Shown: positions 25,378-33,980 of the stretch, piece after piece
How positions within the stretch are numbered: position 1 is the stretch's first letter
How the letters are laid out: every line of letters begins with the position of its first letter
Source of the DNA: Candidatus Zipacnadia bacterium
GTDB taxonomy: Bacteria; Armatimonadota; Zipacnadia; Zipacnadales; UBA5352
Reading direction: 5' to 3'
NCBI GenBank assembly: GCA_029821635.1
Contig: JALGSW010000016.1
Coordinates: 1-52,787, forward strand
DNA length: 52,787 nt
Position numbers and translations under genes: made by a program
Notes under the pieces: model-generated
Seen by the model: the letters and a program-made list of their open reading frames with translations, nothing else
Told to the model about the DNA's origin: nothing
Database searches by the model: none

Positions 25378-25704
25378 ATGGGCGAGGCCATGTCAATGAT
25401 GAGCACGCGGCTCAAGCGCGCAGTGCTGACTGTCGGCGCCGTCGCATCGGTGGCGCTGCTGCTCTACGCCTTCGCGCTGGCCCCCGCGCTGCATCGCTAC
25501 GGCGACCTGCACGACCCCCAGGCCTGCGCGATCTGCACCATGCAGGCGACGGGCAGCGTCGCGCCGCCACCCGCGGCCGCAGTGCCGAACACAGTCGCCA
25601 CCGGCCTCCACGCCCCCCGGCCGCCCGTAGACCGCCCCGCACCGGAGGCGCTCCCGACCATCCCTGCGCGCGGACCTCCCGGCGGACCGATGGACCTCAC
25701 GTGA
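25378..25704 (+). CDS. Small membrane-anchored protein with a CxxC motif
   Basis: 108 aa. One N-terminal hydrophobic helix ([20 protein letters not shown]), then [18 protein letters not shown] with a CxxC pair, and a Pro/Ala-rich tail. The His/Cys arrangement after a single helix loosely recalls DUF2946-type proteins, but the family is not recognised. ATG 25378, 25390 or the following Met codons could be the start; no strong ribosome site distinguishes them. It lies between the lipid kinase and the pseudopilin. Confidence 0.5.
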   Translation: MGEAMSMMSTRLKRAVLTVGAVASVALLLYAFALAPALHRYGDLHDPQACAICTMQATGSVAPPPAAAVPNTVATGLHAPRPPVDRPAPEALPTIPARGPPGGPMDLT

Positions 25705-25747
25705 TGCGCACCGTCTGCCGCAATCGCCTACTCAAGGAGGTCACACC

Positions 25748-26404
25748 ATGCATCGCACGCGACATACCGGCTTCACGCTGATCGAGCTGCTCGTCGTCAT
25801 CGCGATCATCGCGATCCTGGCCGCGATCCTCTTCCCCGTCTTCGCGCGGGCGAGGGAGAAGGCCAGGCAGACGAGCTGCCTGAACAACATCAAGCAGCTC
25901 GGCACGGCGATCATGATGTACATCCAGGACTACGATGAGAAGTTCGTCACCACCGAAACCTACTGGCGCTGGTACACGCCCATGATGCCCTACGTGATGA
26001 ACACACAGATCTTCAAGTGCCCGTCGCTGGGCGATGACGCGGGCAATCAGTACACCGACTACTCCATCAACGGTGTGTTCGCCCACGGGATCGCGCAGTC
26101 GAAGATCAGGCTCGCGTCCGGCACCATCATGATCGGCGAGCGCCGCCAGGACTCGCTCTACGACGGCTATCACCCGTGGCCGGGCAACGGCACGAGCTGG
26201 AGCGACATGAACGCATACACCGCCGCCGATGGCCACAACTGGTTCGCCGGCCACCTCTCGCCGGACCGGCACAATGGTGGCAGCAACTATGCATTCGCCG
26301 ACGGTCACGGGAAGTGGCACAAGTGGGGCCAGACCATCACGCCCTCACCGCCGGGGATGCACAACCCCGAGGGCATCATCCCCGACACCGGGCACTGGCA
26401 CTGA
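25748..26404 (+). CDS. Type II pseudopilin / DUF1559-type prepilin with H-x9-DG motif
   Basis: 218 aa. The class III signal [20 protein letters not shown] has the prepilin peptidase site G|FTLIE, followed by a long hydrophobic helix and [19 protein letters not shown], the pattern seen in Armatimonadota pseudopilins. The C-terminal [16 protein letters not shown] fits the H-x9-DG domain seen in planctomycete and Armatimonadota pseudopilins. AAGGAGG at 25734 gives an ideal ribosome site. It is probably exported by a type II secretion-like system encoded elsewhere and is the best taxonomic marker here. Confidence 0.93.
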   Translation: MHRTRHTGFTLIELLVVIAIIAILAAILFPVFARAREKARQTSCLNNIKQLGTAIMMYIQDYDEKFVTTETYWRWYTPMMPYVMNTQIFKCPSLGDDAGNQYTDYSINGVFAHGIAQSKIRLASGTIMIGERRQDSLYDGYHPWPGNGTSWSDMNAYTAADGHNWFAGHLSPDRHNGGSNYAFADGHGKWHKWGQTITPSPPGMHNPEGIIPDTGHWH

Positions 26405-26415
26405 GAACGGACGTG

Positions 26416-26440
26416 GGGGCGGGTCGCCATGGCCCGCCCC
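26416..26440 (+). terminator. Terminator-like hairpin after the pseudopilin
   Basis: GGGGCGGG (26416-26423) and CCCGCCCC (26433-26440) pair around a 9-base loop 12 bases after the stop codon. There is no long T-run. Confidence 0.55.
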
Positions 26441-26485
26441 TCGGTGTCATCTGATTGTCTGCTCGCAGGAAAGGACTGACGGACC

Positions 26486-27292
26486 ATGCCCGCCACCGAC
26501 TACCTGATAGGCGCTTTCGCACGGCCCTGGACGGCCTTCACGTGGGAGGAATACCTCGCCGGCGTGGTCGCCACCGGCTACGAGTACATGGGCTTCATGC
26601 GCCATCGCGAAGCCGAGCTGCTCCCGGGGCTCAGCGACGAGAAGATCGCGTGGATCAAAGAGACACTCGCACGCCACGGTCTGACCCCCACGACGGAGAT
26701 ATCCCTCCATCACAGCGGGCGCTGTCCGCTGCACGAGGGGACGGAGGCGGCCGTGCAGGAGGCCCTCGGCCAACTCGATGTGATGCAGGCCGTCGGAGTC
26801 CCCTACTACGTCTCCTGCGGGACCCCCGAGCCAGCGCTGGAGCAGACGCTCGTCACTGTGCTACGCGAAGCCGCGGCCTACGGCGCCGAGCGTGGCATCA
26901 CCGTGACGATCAAGTCCCACGGCGGGCCGGCGGGCACCTGCTACGACCTCGTCCGCGTCGTGGAAGTCATCGATCACCCCAACTTCGGCATCTACTACGA
27001 TCCGGGGAACATCCTGTACTTCACCGCCGAAGACCCGCTGGATGGCATCGATGAGGTCGCGCCGCACGTCGTGGCGGCGATTGTGAAGGATGAGACCGGG
27101 GGCGAGCGCGGCGATGTGGAGATCGAGCCGGGGACCGGTGACGTCGACTTCCCGGCCGTCTTCTCCAGGCTGCGCGACGGCGGCTTCACCTCCGGCCCGG
27201 TCATGGTGGAGTGCCTCGGCCGGGGCGAACTCGGTGAGGTGAACGAGAGGGCGGTGCGGGTGCGCGAGCGAGTGGAGGAATGGCTGAGGTAG
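26486..27292 (+). CDS. Sugar phosphate isomerase/epimerase-family protein (xylose isomerase-like TIM barrel)
   Basis: 268 aa AP_endonuc_2-type barrel. AGVVATGYEYMGFM, GITVTIKSHGGPAGT, GIYYDPGNILYF (conserved Asp-Pro-Gly-Asn) and PVMVECLGRGELGEV are characteristic metal-binding strands. These proteins act on sugars or inositols as epimerases, isomerases or dehydratases. GGAAAGGA lies upstream of ATG 26486. It is convergent with the next gene with a gap of 7 bases. Confidence 0.85.
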   Translation: MPATDYLIGAFARPWTAFTWEEYLAGVVATGYEYMGFMRHREAELLPGLSDEKIAWIKETLARHGLTPTTEISLHHSGRCPLHEGTEAAVQEALGQLDVMQAVGVPYYVSCGTPEPALEQTLVTVLREAAAYGAERGITVTIKSHGGPAGTCYDLVRVVEVIDHPNFGIYYDPGNILYFTAEDPLDGIDEVAPHVVAAIVKDETGGERGDVEIEPGTGDVDFPAVFSRLRDGGFTSGPVMVECLGRGELGEVNERAVRVRERVEEWLR

Positions 27293-27299
27293 AGCCTGC

Positions 27300-28457
27300 T
27301 CAGCCCTCCTCGGCTTCAGCCTCCGCTTCGCGCCGGCGCGCCTCCTCGAAGAGCGGCTTCATCTTGATGCCCGGCCAGGGTTCATTCGCGATCTTCTCAC
27401 GCGCCGACCGCACCGCCTCCACAGCGCCGGGGGGCACGTCCGTCCCGGTCCACCAGTTCATGTTCTCGCTATGCATCCACGCATACTCGTCGGCGGTGTA
27501 CAGCGACCACCAGACCTTGTGCTCGAACCAGAGCAACTGCTCCTCGGGCGTCATGAAGCCGGGCAGATCGTTGCCGCTGTAGAGCCCGAAGCAGTTGTCG
27601 GCGTAGATGGCCATTCCGATCTGCACCTGGGTCTGGTACTTCTCCACGTTGGCGGGATCGACCAGCAGCAGACCACGCTGCCGGAGGCGGTGGTACTGCA
27701 GCAGATAGGGCTCGCGATCCTCGTTGAAGTAGGCGTGCATGTTGCCGTCGATGATCCGGACCTGCGGGTCAGCCACGTCCAGCATGCCGTTGAAGAACGA
27801 GGGCAGGAGCCCGAACTGCTGTGCCTCCAGTTCGTCGGGGGCCCAGTACACCATGAAGCGCGCAAGGCCGCTGAGCATCCACAGCGTCAGGATCCTCGCA
27901 CCCGGCAGTTCCTCCTGGATGGCCCGCATGAACTGTGAGCCGCGCCGCCGAACTGCTGCCTGGTACTCCTCGAAACTCCGAGCGTCGCTGTGCGCCGCCT
28001 CGGCATATGACCACGGATTGACACTGTTGTAGGCCTTCACATCAAGCGCCAGCCCGACGCAGCCGCCCAGTCGCGCCGCCTTCGCCATCGATCTCACGTT
28101 ACTCTCGATGGTCTCCCAGTCGGCATCGCTGAACCAGTCCTGGTCGGTCGAGGACCCCATGATGATGAAGTTGTCCGTGAACGCGTCCCACTCGATGGCC
28201 TCGAGTGCCGCCATATCGGCGGAGAGGTCTGCCTCCGCCCACCGCGTCGTCTGCAGGGCGTTATGCCCGGCCTCCAACTGCATGATGACGCCGTCGAAGG
28301 GCAACTGCTCCATCTCGCGCACGTGCTCTCGCACGTAGGCCGGGCTCGGCTTGTCCCAGCCGTACTTGATCAGCTTCTTCTCCAGCCCGGCAGCGCCGAC
28401 GTGCTGCATCGTGAGCAGCATCGCTGCTGTTGTGCACAGTACAAAGGTTAGCTTCAT
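27300..28457 (-). CDS. Secreted glycosidase-like TIM-barrel protein
   Basis: 385 aa with a signal peptide (MKLTFVLCTTAAMLLTMQHV then GAA). The mature part starts KKLIKYGWDKPSPAYVREHV and contains FDGVIMQLEAGH, GCVGLALDVKAYN, RILTLWMLSGLARF and QVRIIDGNMHAYF, the alternating strand pattern of a TIM barrel with candidate acid residues. No GH family is recognised. ATG 28457 with GGGAGG upstream is chosen over ATG 28508. It lies 44 bases from the pseudogene at 28502 on the same strand, so it may once have been co-transcribed with it. Confidence 0.7.
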   Translation of the reverse strand: MKLTFVLCTTAAMLLTMQHVGAAGLEKKLIKYGWDKPSPAYVREHVREMEQLPFDGVIMQLEAGHNALQTTRWAEADLSADMAALEAIEWDAFTDNFIIMGSSTDQDWFSDADWETIESNVRSMAKAARLGGCVGLALDVKAYNSVNPWSYAEAAHSDARSFEEYQAAVRRRGSQFMRAIQEELPGARILTLWMLSGLARFMVYWAPDELEAQQFGLLPSFFNGMLDVADPQVRIIDGNMHAYFNEDREPYLLQYHRLRQRGLLLVDPANVEKYQTQVQIGMAIYADNCFGLYSGNDLPGFMTPEEQLLWFEHKVWWSLYTADEYAWMHSENMNWWTGTDVPPGAVEAVRSAREKIANEPWPGIKMKPLFEEARRREAEAEAEEG

Positions 28458-28501
28458 GGTGCCCCTCCCATGCGATTCACGGCGGCAGTCATAACATGGC
28501 C

Positions 28502-30235
28502 TCAACACTCGAAGACCACCATCGCGTAGCCGCTCATCTCCGGCACCGTCACGTGCACGTAGCCGTCGCGCAACTCGAACGGCAGCTCCACGCGATCCGG
28601 CGCGAGGTAGACGCTGCTCGGCTCGCGGCCGTCCGCGCGCAGCGCCACGTCCACGTTGCGCAGCTCGATCGGCTCCTCGATCATGTCCACGGTCGGCCCG
28701 CGCTTCTCCGGCACGTAGGCCAGCAGGTGCAGCATTCGCCGCCCCGGCTGCGCGGTCACGGTCGCGCGGCCGAATGACGGCAGCCCCGGCGCCCGCACCA
28801 TCGGCTCGGGCAGCAGGCGGTCGAGCACGTTCGCGATCAGTTGGCGCATCGGCACCTGCGCGTCAAGGAAGTACGAGATGAACGCCGGGTGGCTGATGTG
28901 CGCCACCTGCCCGCGCTGCGTCACCGCCGGCGAGCCGGTCGGGCGGTCGGGCGGCAGATACACGAAGCCGTGCTCGCCATCCCAGTGCCGGTTGTAGTAG
29001 GGCGCGACGATCTCGGCCAGCACCTCCGTCCCCTCCAGCGCCTCGAACTGCGCGCCCTTCTGGTAGAAGGTCACGGGCATCTCCGGTATCCCCTCCGCGA
29101 GCGCCTCGCCGGCCTCGAAGAACGCCGGGTCGTGCGGGCTGTCGCCGAGGTAGCGCAGGCCCCAGTCGTCGAAGACGAAGCCCTCGCGCTGTGGGTCGAG
29201 CCCCGACCAGCCCGTCGAGAGGATGGGCTTGCCCGCATCGAGGTGCGCGCGCACGCCCTCGGCCATCTCGCCCTCTAGCGTCAGCCAGTCGGGCAGGATC
29301 AGCAGCGCGTAGTCACTCCAGTCCGCGCGGGTCGTCACGAGGTCGAACTGCCACTTCATCTCGCACAGCGCCCGCGTCGCGCCCTTGATCGACGAGATGA
29401 AGTCGCAGTAGGTGTCCCACTTCCCCGGCGCGCGGAACTCGTAGCCCGGATACGGCGCCGGCCACGCGACCGCCGCTTCGGTGACCGCCTCCGCACCCTC
29501 CAGCCACGGCTCGTAACGCTGCAGGCGGTCGTAGATGCGCTTGTACATGTTGAAGACCGGCCGGTTGATGTCCCCGCGCGGGTGGAAGTGGTCGCCGATC
29601 GTCGTGCGCATCGCGTTCGCCATGCCGTAGAGGCAGTCATACTCCAGGCTCGGCTCGGTGCGGATGCCGCCGAAGTCGCCCCAGGACTTGTGGAAGCGCC
29701 CGGTCATGTTCAGCACCGGCTTGCCCAGCGTCCGCAGGTGCCGCGCACCCATCGGCAGCGACTCGTAGCCCCAGCCGCCGGTGGGCAGGCACTCGAACTC
29801 GAGGTAGGTCCCGAAGTCCTCCTGCGCCTCGTAGCCGATCCCGTTGCAGAAGATCAGCAGCTCGGGGTTGATCTCCTTCGCGGCTTCGGCGAGGCGGCGG
29901 GCCATGCGCACGTAATCACTCGCCAACTGCAGCACGATCTGCTCGCGGTCGCCGGCGGCGTGGCCGGTCGTGGTGATGAGCGAGCCATCCACGTCCGCCG
30001 CGGTGAAGAAGTGCCCGTCCACGTCGAGGCCCGCCTCCACCATGTTCGCGAACTGCCGGATCTTCGGCACCACCGGGCAGGTGCGGTCATCCACGCCGTG
30101 CGCGATCACGATCTTCAGGTTCGGGTTCGCCGCGTGCAGCAGCCGGCAGTGCTCCGGGTTGCCGAAGTCGCGGATACGCTGCATCTCGGGCGAAAGGTAG
30201 TTCGGCGCGGCCGGGTCGCGCGAGTAGCCCGCGTT
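28502..30235 (-). pseudogene. 5'-truncated glycosidase-like gene (beta-galactosidase trimerisation-type)
   Basis: The coding frame is convincing from 28502 to about 30235, then runs into Arg/Ser-rich repeat DNA without a good start; the first Met (30184) has no ribosome site. The C-terminal ~450 residues have AKEINPELLIFCNGIGYEAQ, GGWGYESLPMGARHLRTLGK, MTGRFHKSWGDFGG and IGDHFHPRGDIN, which I recognise from large glycosidase-like proteins carrying a beta-galactosidase trimerisation domain. The catalytic N-terminal half expected for that family is absent. The first ~100 residues instead look like the end of an alpha/beta hydrolase (IVIAHGVDDRTCPVVPKIRQ, then ITTTGHAAGDR), with candidate Asp and His. 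This is likely a rearranged remnant. Confidence 0.6.
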
Positions 30236-30319
30236 GGGTGTGGTGCCCTCTCCTCCGGGGCGACTGTCGAGCGCGCACACCTTCCCCGCCCGAAGCGCGC
30301 GAACCTGCCTGCGAGGCTT

Positions 30320-30413
30320 GCCCGGCCGTATGGAGCGGCGGCGCTTCAGCGGCGCCGAGTTGTTCGCTACGAGCGTCGGAGCCCCTCCGCTCCACGCGAC
30401 TGGGCAACGACCC
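30320..30413. repeat. Intergenic inverted repeat, family R2 (copy 2)
   Basis: An imperfect 22-bp inverted repeat (30320-30341 with 30384-30405; arms share TGGAGCGG and CCGCTCCA). Its right part 30381-30413 matches 981-1013 in 30 of 33 bases. It occupies the gap between the truncated glycosidase remnant and the RCC1-GH28 gene, at the point where the former loses its coding frame. Confidence 0.65.
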
Positions 30414-30486
30414 CGAAGGCCCCCGCGCGCTCTGCGTCGAAGATCACCGGACGATGATGACCGCCGCACGCTGGAGGCCGGTTCCG

Positions 30487-33400
30487 ATGATGGCTTTGCG
30501 ACTGAGCGCGATCGCGGCGCTGATGGGATTGACGAGCATGAGCGGCTTCGCGGTACAGCAGATCGCGGCGGGCTGGCGGCACAGCGTTGTGCTCGACGAC
30601 GGCGGCACTCTGCGCGCATGGGGCGAGGGGCGCATGGGCCAACTCGGCAGCGGCGACTTCGCGACCGTCGATCGGCCGACACCGGTCGTCGGGCCGGGCG
30701 GCGCAGGCCCGCTCGGGGGCGTCGTGGCGGTTGCCGCCGGGGCCTACCACACGCTGGTAGTGCGTGAGGACGGCAGCGTCTGGGCGTGGGGCGACAACAC
30801 CTTCGGCCAGCTCGGCGACGGGCGCTGGGGGCTGGACGCTCGCAGCGCGGTCCCGGTGCGGGTGCTCGGCGTCGGCGGTGAGGGCTTCCTGCAGGGCGCG
30901 GTTGCGGTCGCGGGCGGGCGCGATCACTCCGTGGCGCTGCTGGCCGACGGCACGGTCGTGGCGTGGGGGGCGCGCGCTCAGGGCCAGCTCGGCGATGGCG
31001 TGCGCGACTGCGACCGCTGGAGCGTGCATCCGGTGCAGGTGCTCGCGCCCGGCGGCAGGGAGCGGCTGAGCGGCGTCAACGCCATCGCCTGCGGGGCGTA
31101 TCACACGGTCGCGCGGCTCGCGGACGGTACGCTGGTCGCGTGGGGCGGCAACGATGAGGGACAGCTCGGTCGCGGCCACCTCGCCGAGATGGGCCGCATG
31201 TACCGCGTGAGCCTGCAGCTCCCCTGGACGCCCGAGGCCGCCGGGCGCTGGAGCATCGCGTTCTCGTACACCTACACCGACCCGAGCCACCGTGACACCG
31301 CCGACCACGTCGAGTTGACCGACGAGTTCGACGGGCCGCCGCTGGTGGTTGGCGACGCTGCGGCCGGCCCCGCGATGCTCACCGGGAGCTTCAGGCGCCG
31401 CGCCGATTACGTGGAGATGGCGGGCACGATCGTCTACCCGGCGGGCGCACAGTTCGGCCGGCCGGTGACGCTGGACCTCTCCGAGGTGCTGATCGGCTCG
31501 AACGATGGCGACAACGACTACGCGCAGGAGATGCGCCTGGTCCTCCGCAACCTCGACACCGGTGAGCAGGTGTCGCTCAGCGCTGAGGATGCCCTGACGC
31601 GCGCCGACGCGCTGCCCGCCCCGGTGCTCGGGCCGGGCGGTGAGGGCGTGCTCGATGGCGTGAGCGCGTTCGCCACGGGCGTCTACCACACGGTCGCGGT
31701 GCGCGACGATGGCAGCGTCTTCTCGTGGGGCTACAACGGCTACGCGCAGCTCGGACACGGGACGCGCGAGTCGATCGCGACCAGCGCACACATGCAGGTG
31801 ACCACGCCCACGCAGATGATCGGCGGGCGGCAGGGCGGGGAGGTGCTCGCGGACATCGCGACCGTGGCGGCGGGCTCGGAGACCAGCTACGCGCTGGAGC
31901 GCGGTGGGCGCGCGTGGTCGTGCGGCTGGAACGTCTACGGCGGCCTCGCGATGGGCGTCCCGCCGACCCGCGCGAACAACCGCGGTCGCGCGCAACCCAT
32001 CTCGACTCTCACCGATGCGGAGCCCGTGCAGATTGAGGGCCTCACGGCGATCGCCGCCGGCGCCTATCACACGCTGGCGATGACGGAGACAGGCGAGCTG
32101 CTCGCGTGGGGGCACAACGGCTTCGGCCAGCTCGGCGACGGGACGCGCCGCGACCGCTTCGTGCCCGTGCATCCGGGAGGTCCCGCTCCGGACGAGCCCG
32201 ATCCGCTGGCCTATGCGCTGCAGATGGTCGGGCCGCCTCCCGCCTCGCCGGCGGTGGAGCGGCAGTTCGCGGAGCCCCGGCCCGACGAGCACGGAGTGCT
32301 CAGCGCGCTGGACTTCGGCGCGACGGGCGATGGCGCGCATCTCGACCAGCGGGCGCTGCAGGCGGCCATCGACGCCGCGCATGGCGCGGGCGGCGGGATG
32401 GTCGTGGTGCCCGCGGGCGTCTACCGCACGGGCACGCTGAGGCTGCGCAGCGGTGTGCGACTGCACCTGACCGCGGGCGCGACGCTCCTTGGCAGCACCA
32501 ACCGCGAGGACTACGAGCCGCGGGCGATGATCTACGCCGAGGACGCGCAGAACATCGCGATCACCGGCGCGGGCACCATCGACGCCCACGGTGAGTTCTG
32601 CCCCAACCGCGGCTGGCGGCACAACGTGATCCGGATGCAGAACTGCAGCGGCGTCACCATCGAGGGCATCGCGACCACGAACTCCGGCTCGTGGACCCAG
32701 CACTACGTGCGCTGCCGCGACCTGACGCTGCGCAACATCCGGCTGACCTGCGTGCGCCCCGGCCGCAACAACGACGGCTTCGACATCAGCGGCTGCGAGG
32801 ACGTGCTGATCGAGGGCTGCGTGGTGGCGTCGGATGATGACTGCATCGTCATCAAGAGCATGGCCGCGGAGCAGCAGAATCGCAACATCCGCGCGGTCGG
32901 CAACATCGTCTACGCCTACGCCAGCGGCTTCAAGCTCGGCACCGAGACGCGCAGCATCTACGATGGCATCGTCTGCGACGGCCTGCAGGCCTTCGGCGGC
33001 ACCACGCTCGGGCTCTACACGGTCGATGGCGCGAACACCTCCGGCGTGCGCATCGAGAACGTGCGGGCCCGGGCGTCGCGCTGCGTGCTGGGCATGCGCC
33101 TCGGCGCGCGACTGCGTGAGGGCTACTTCGCCGCGGGCGAGGAGCGCGTGGTCGGCTCGCTGGAGGGCGTGGTGATCCGCGGGCTCGACGCGGAGATGGC
33201 GGGCGTGCCCTACCGCGACGTGCTGCAAGCGCATGGGATCGAGGGTGCGGAGATGGCGCATCAGTTGATCGTGCGGCGGCTGGAGACGAGCTTCATCTCG
33301 GGCCTGCCCGAGCACCCGGTGCGCGACGTGCTGCTGGAGGACGTGCGGCTCTCGTGCCCCGGCGGCGGGACGGAGGAACAGGCGCAGGCCGAGGCGCGCG

Positions 33401-33603
33401 AGCGTCCGGAGGCGTATCCGGCGGCGGGGATGTTCGGCCCGCTACCCGCGTGGGGGCTGTATCTGCGCGCTGCGGAGGGAGTGACGCTACGCGACGTGCG
33501 CCTGGAGCTACGCGGCGCCGACGCCCGCCCGCCGCTGGTGAACGCCAACATCCCCGAGGACCAGTTGACGATCGAGGGGCTGACGGTGGGGGAACCGCAG
33601 TAG
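30487..33603 (+). CDS. RCC1 beta-propeller fused to a GH28 polygalacturonase-like domain, secreted
   Basis: 1038 aa. A hydrophobic signal-like N-terminus ends MSGFA, then RCC1-type repeats (about 25-235 and 385-560) with the pattern AAGAYHTLVVREDGSVWAWG then DNTFGQLGDG. Residues ~236-385 are an inserted non-RCC1 beta-rich domain (MYRVSLQLPWTPEAAGRWSI). From ~605 a right-handed beta-helix begins ALDFGATGDGAHLDQRALQA, the GH28/pectate lyase-3 start. NNDGFDISGCEDVLIEGC and ASDDDCIVIKS match the GH28 NxD and DD catalytic motifs. The expected GHG is replaced near ASGFKLGTET, so activity may differ. GGAGG at 30472 favours ATG 30487 over 30454. It would act on pectin-like uronans outside the cell. 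Confidence 0.85.
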   Translation: MMALRLSAIAALMGLTSMSGFAVQQIAAGWRHSVVLDDGGTLRAWGEGRMGQLGSGDFATVDRPTPVVGPGGAGPLGGVVAVAAGAYHTLVVREDGSVWAWGDNTFGQLGDGRWGLDARSAVPVRVLGVGGEGFLQGAVAVAGGRDHSVALLADGTVVAWGARAQGQLGDGVRDCDRWSVHPVQVLAPGGRERLSGVNAIACGAYHTVARLADGTLVAWGGNDEGQLGRGHLAEMGRMYRVSLQLPWTPEAAGRWSIAFSYTYTDPSHRDTADHVELTDEFDGPPLVVGDAAAGPAMLTGSFRRRADYVEMAGTIVYPAGAQFGRPVTLDLSEVLIGSNDGDNDYAQEMRLVLRNLDTGEQVSLSAEDALTRADALPAPVLGPGGEGVLDGVSAFATGVYHTVAVRDDGSVFSWGYNGYAQLGHGTRESIATSAHMQVTTPTQMIGGRQGGEVLADIATVAAGSETSYALERGGRAWSCGWNVYGGLAMGVPPTRANNRGRAQPISTLTDAEPVQIEGLTAIAAGAYHTLAMTETGELLAWGHNGFGQLGDGTRRDRFVPVHPGGPAPDEPDPLAYALQMVGPPPASPAVERQFAEPRPDEHGVLSALDFGATGDGAHLDQRALQAAIDAAHGAGGGMVVVPAGVYRTGTLRLRSGVRLHLTAGATLLGSTNREDYEPRAMIYAEDAQNIAITGAGTIDAHGEFCPNRGWRHNVIRMQNCSGVTIEGIATTNSGSWTQHYVRCRDLTLRNIRLTCVRPGRNNDGFDISGCEDVLIEGCVVASDDDCIVIKSMAAEQQNRNIRAVGNIVYAYASGFKLGTETRSIYDGIVCDGLQAFGGTTLGLYTVDGANTSGVRIENVRARASRCVLGMRLGARLREGYFAAGEERVVGSLEGVVIRGLDAEMAGVPYRDVLQAHGIEGAEMAHQLIVRRLETSFISGLPEHPVRDVLLEDVRLSCPGGGTEEQAQAEARERPEAYPAAGMFGPLPAWGLYLRAAEGVTLRDVRLELRGADARPPLVNANIPEDQLTIEGLTVGEPQ

Positions 33604-33626
33604 GGCGCGCCGTCCAGCCGTTGTCG

Positions 33627-33679
33627 TTCGGAGCGACGCATGGAGACCGCAAGCGGTCTCACGTCGTATGGATGCGTCG
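33627..33679. repeat. Intergenic palindrome, family R1 (copy 2)
   Basis: An outer stem CGACGCAT (33634-33641) with ATGCGTCG (33672-33679) encloses an inner perfect hairpin GAGACCGC-AA-GCGGTCTC (33643-33660). Flank and outer stem match the copy at 910-951; the inner hairpin is extra. Confidence 0.65.
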
Positions 33680-33696
33680 TGCCGTTGCTGTTGGAG

Positions 33697-33718
33697 AGGC
33701 CGACCCCCGCGTCGGCCT
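33697..33718 (+). terminator. Hairpin between convergent genes
   Basis: AGGCCGAC and GTCGGCCT pair perfectly around a 6-base loop, between the GH28 gene and the minus-strand R-M remnant. It could end transcription from either side. Confidence 0.5.
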
Positions 33719-33758
33719 GTGTCGTTCGTGGAGCAGGCTTCCCTGCCCGCACGCCGTT

Positions 33759-33964
33759 CACGCAATCGGCCACTCTTCGATCCGCTCGTCGATCTGTGCC
33801 ATGAGCGCCATCGTGCGCTCCAGCGCCACCGCCACGCGCTGGTAGTGCTGGATGTCCTCGTATGAAAGCGTCCGGCCCTTGCGGTCCTTCAGCCACTTGC
33901 CCAGCACCTGGTAGCCGCCCACCTGGAACTCCCACACCTCCGGCGCGATGGCCCAGGGCAGCAT
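33759..33964 (-). pseudogene. Remnant of a type ISP-like R-M C-terminal specificity domain
   Basis: 68 aa. PEVWEFQVGGYQVLGKWLKD then RKGRTLSYEDIQHYQRVAVA closely resembles the extreme C-terminus of large type ISP restriction-methylation enzymes. Nothing upstream in this frame encodes the rest; the intact methyltransferase ends at 33981 with unrelated sequence. The reading NRLFAMLPWAIAPEV suggests coding continued further upstream in the ancestral gene. It is best read as a fragment of a second, lost R-M enzyme, although a short translated protein from ATG 33964 is possible. Confidence 0.65.
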
Positions 33965-33980
33965 TGCGAACAGCCGGTTC

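Noticed and set aside
30367..33315. A 982-codon minus-strand open frame opposite the RCC1-GH28 gene.
   Set aside because: Repetitive Arg/Ala/Val/His text mirroring the RCC1 repeats; the plus strand has recognisable domains.
33601..33720. A possible CRISPR array because short related palindromes repeat here.
   Set aside because: There are no regularly spaced direct repeats with unique spacers and no cas genes; the palindromes are dispersed through the window.
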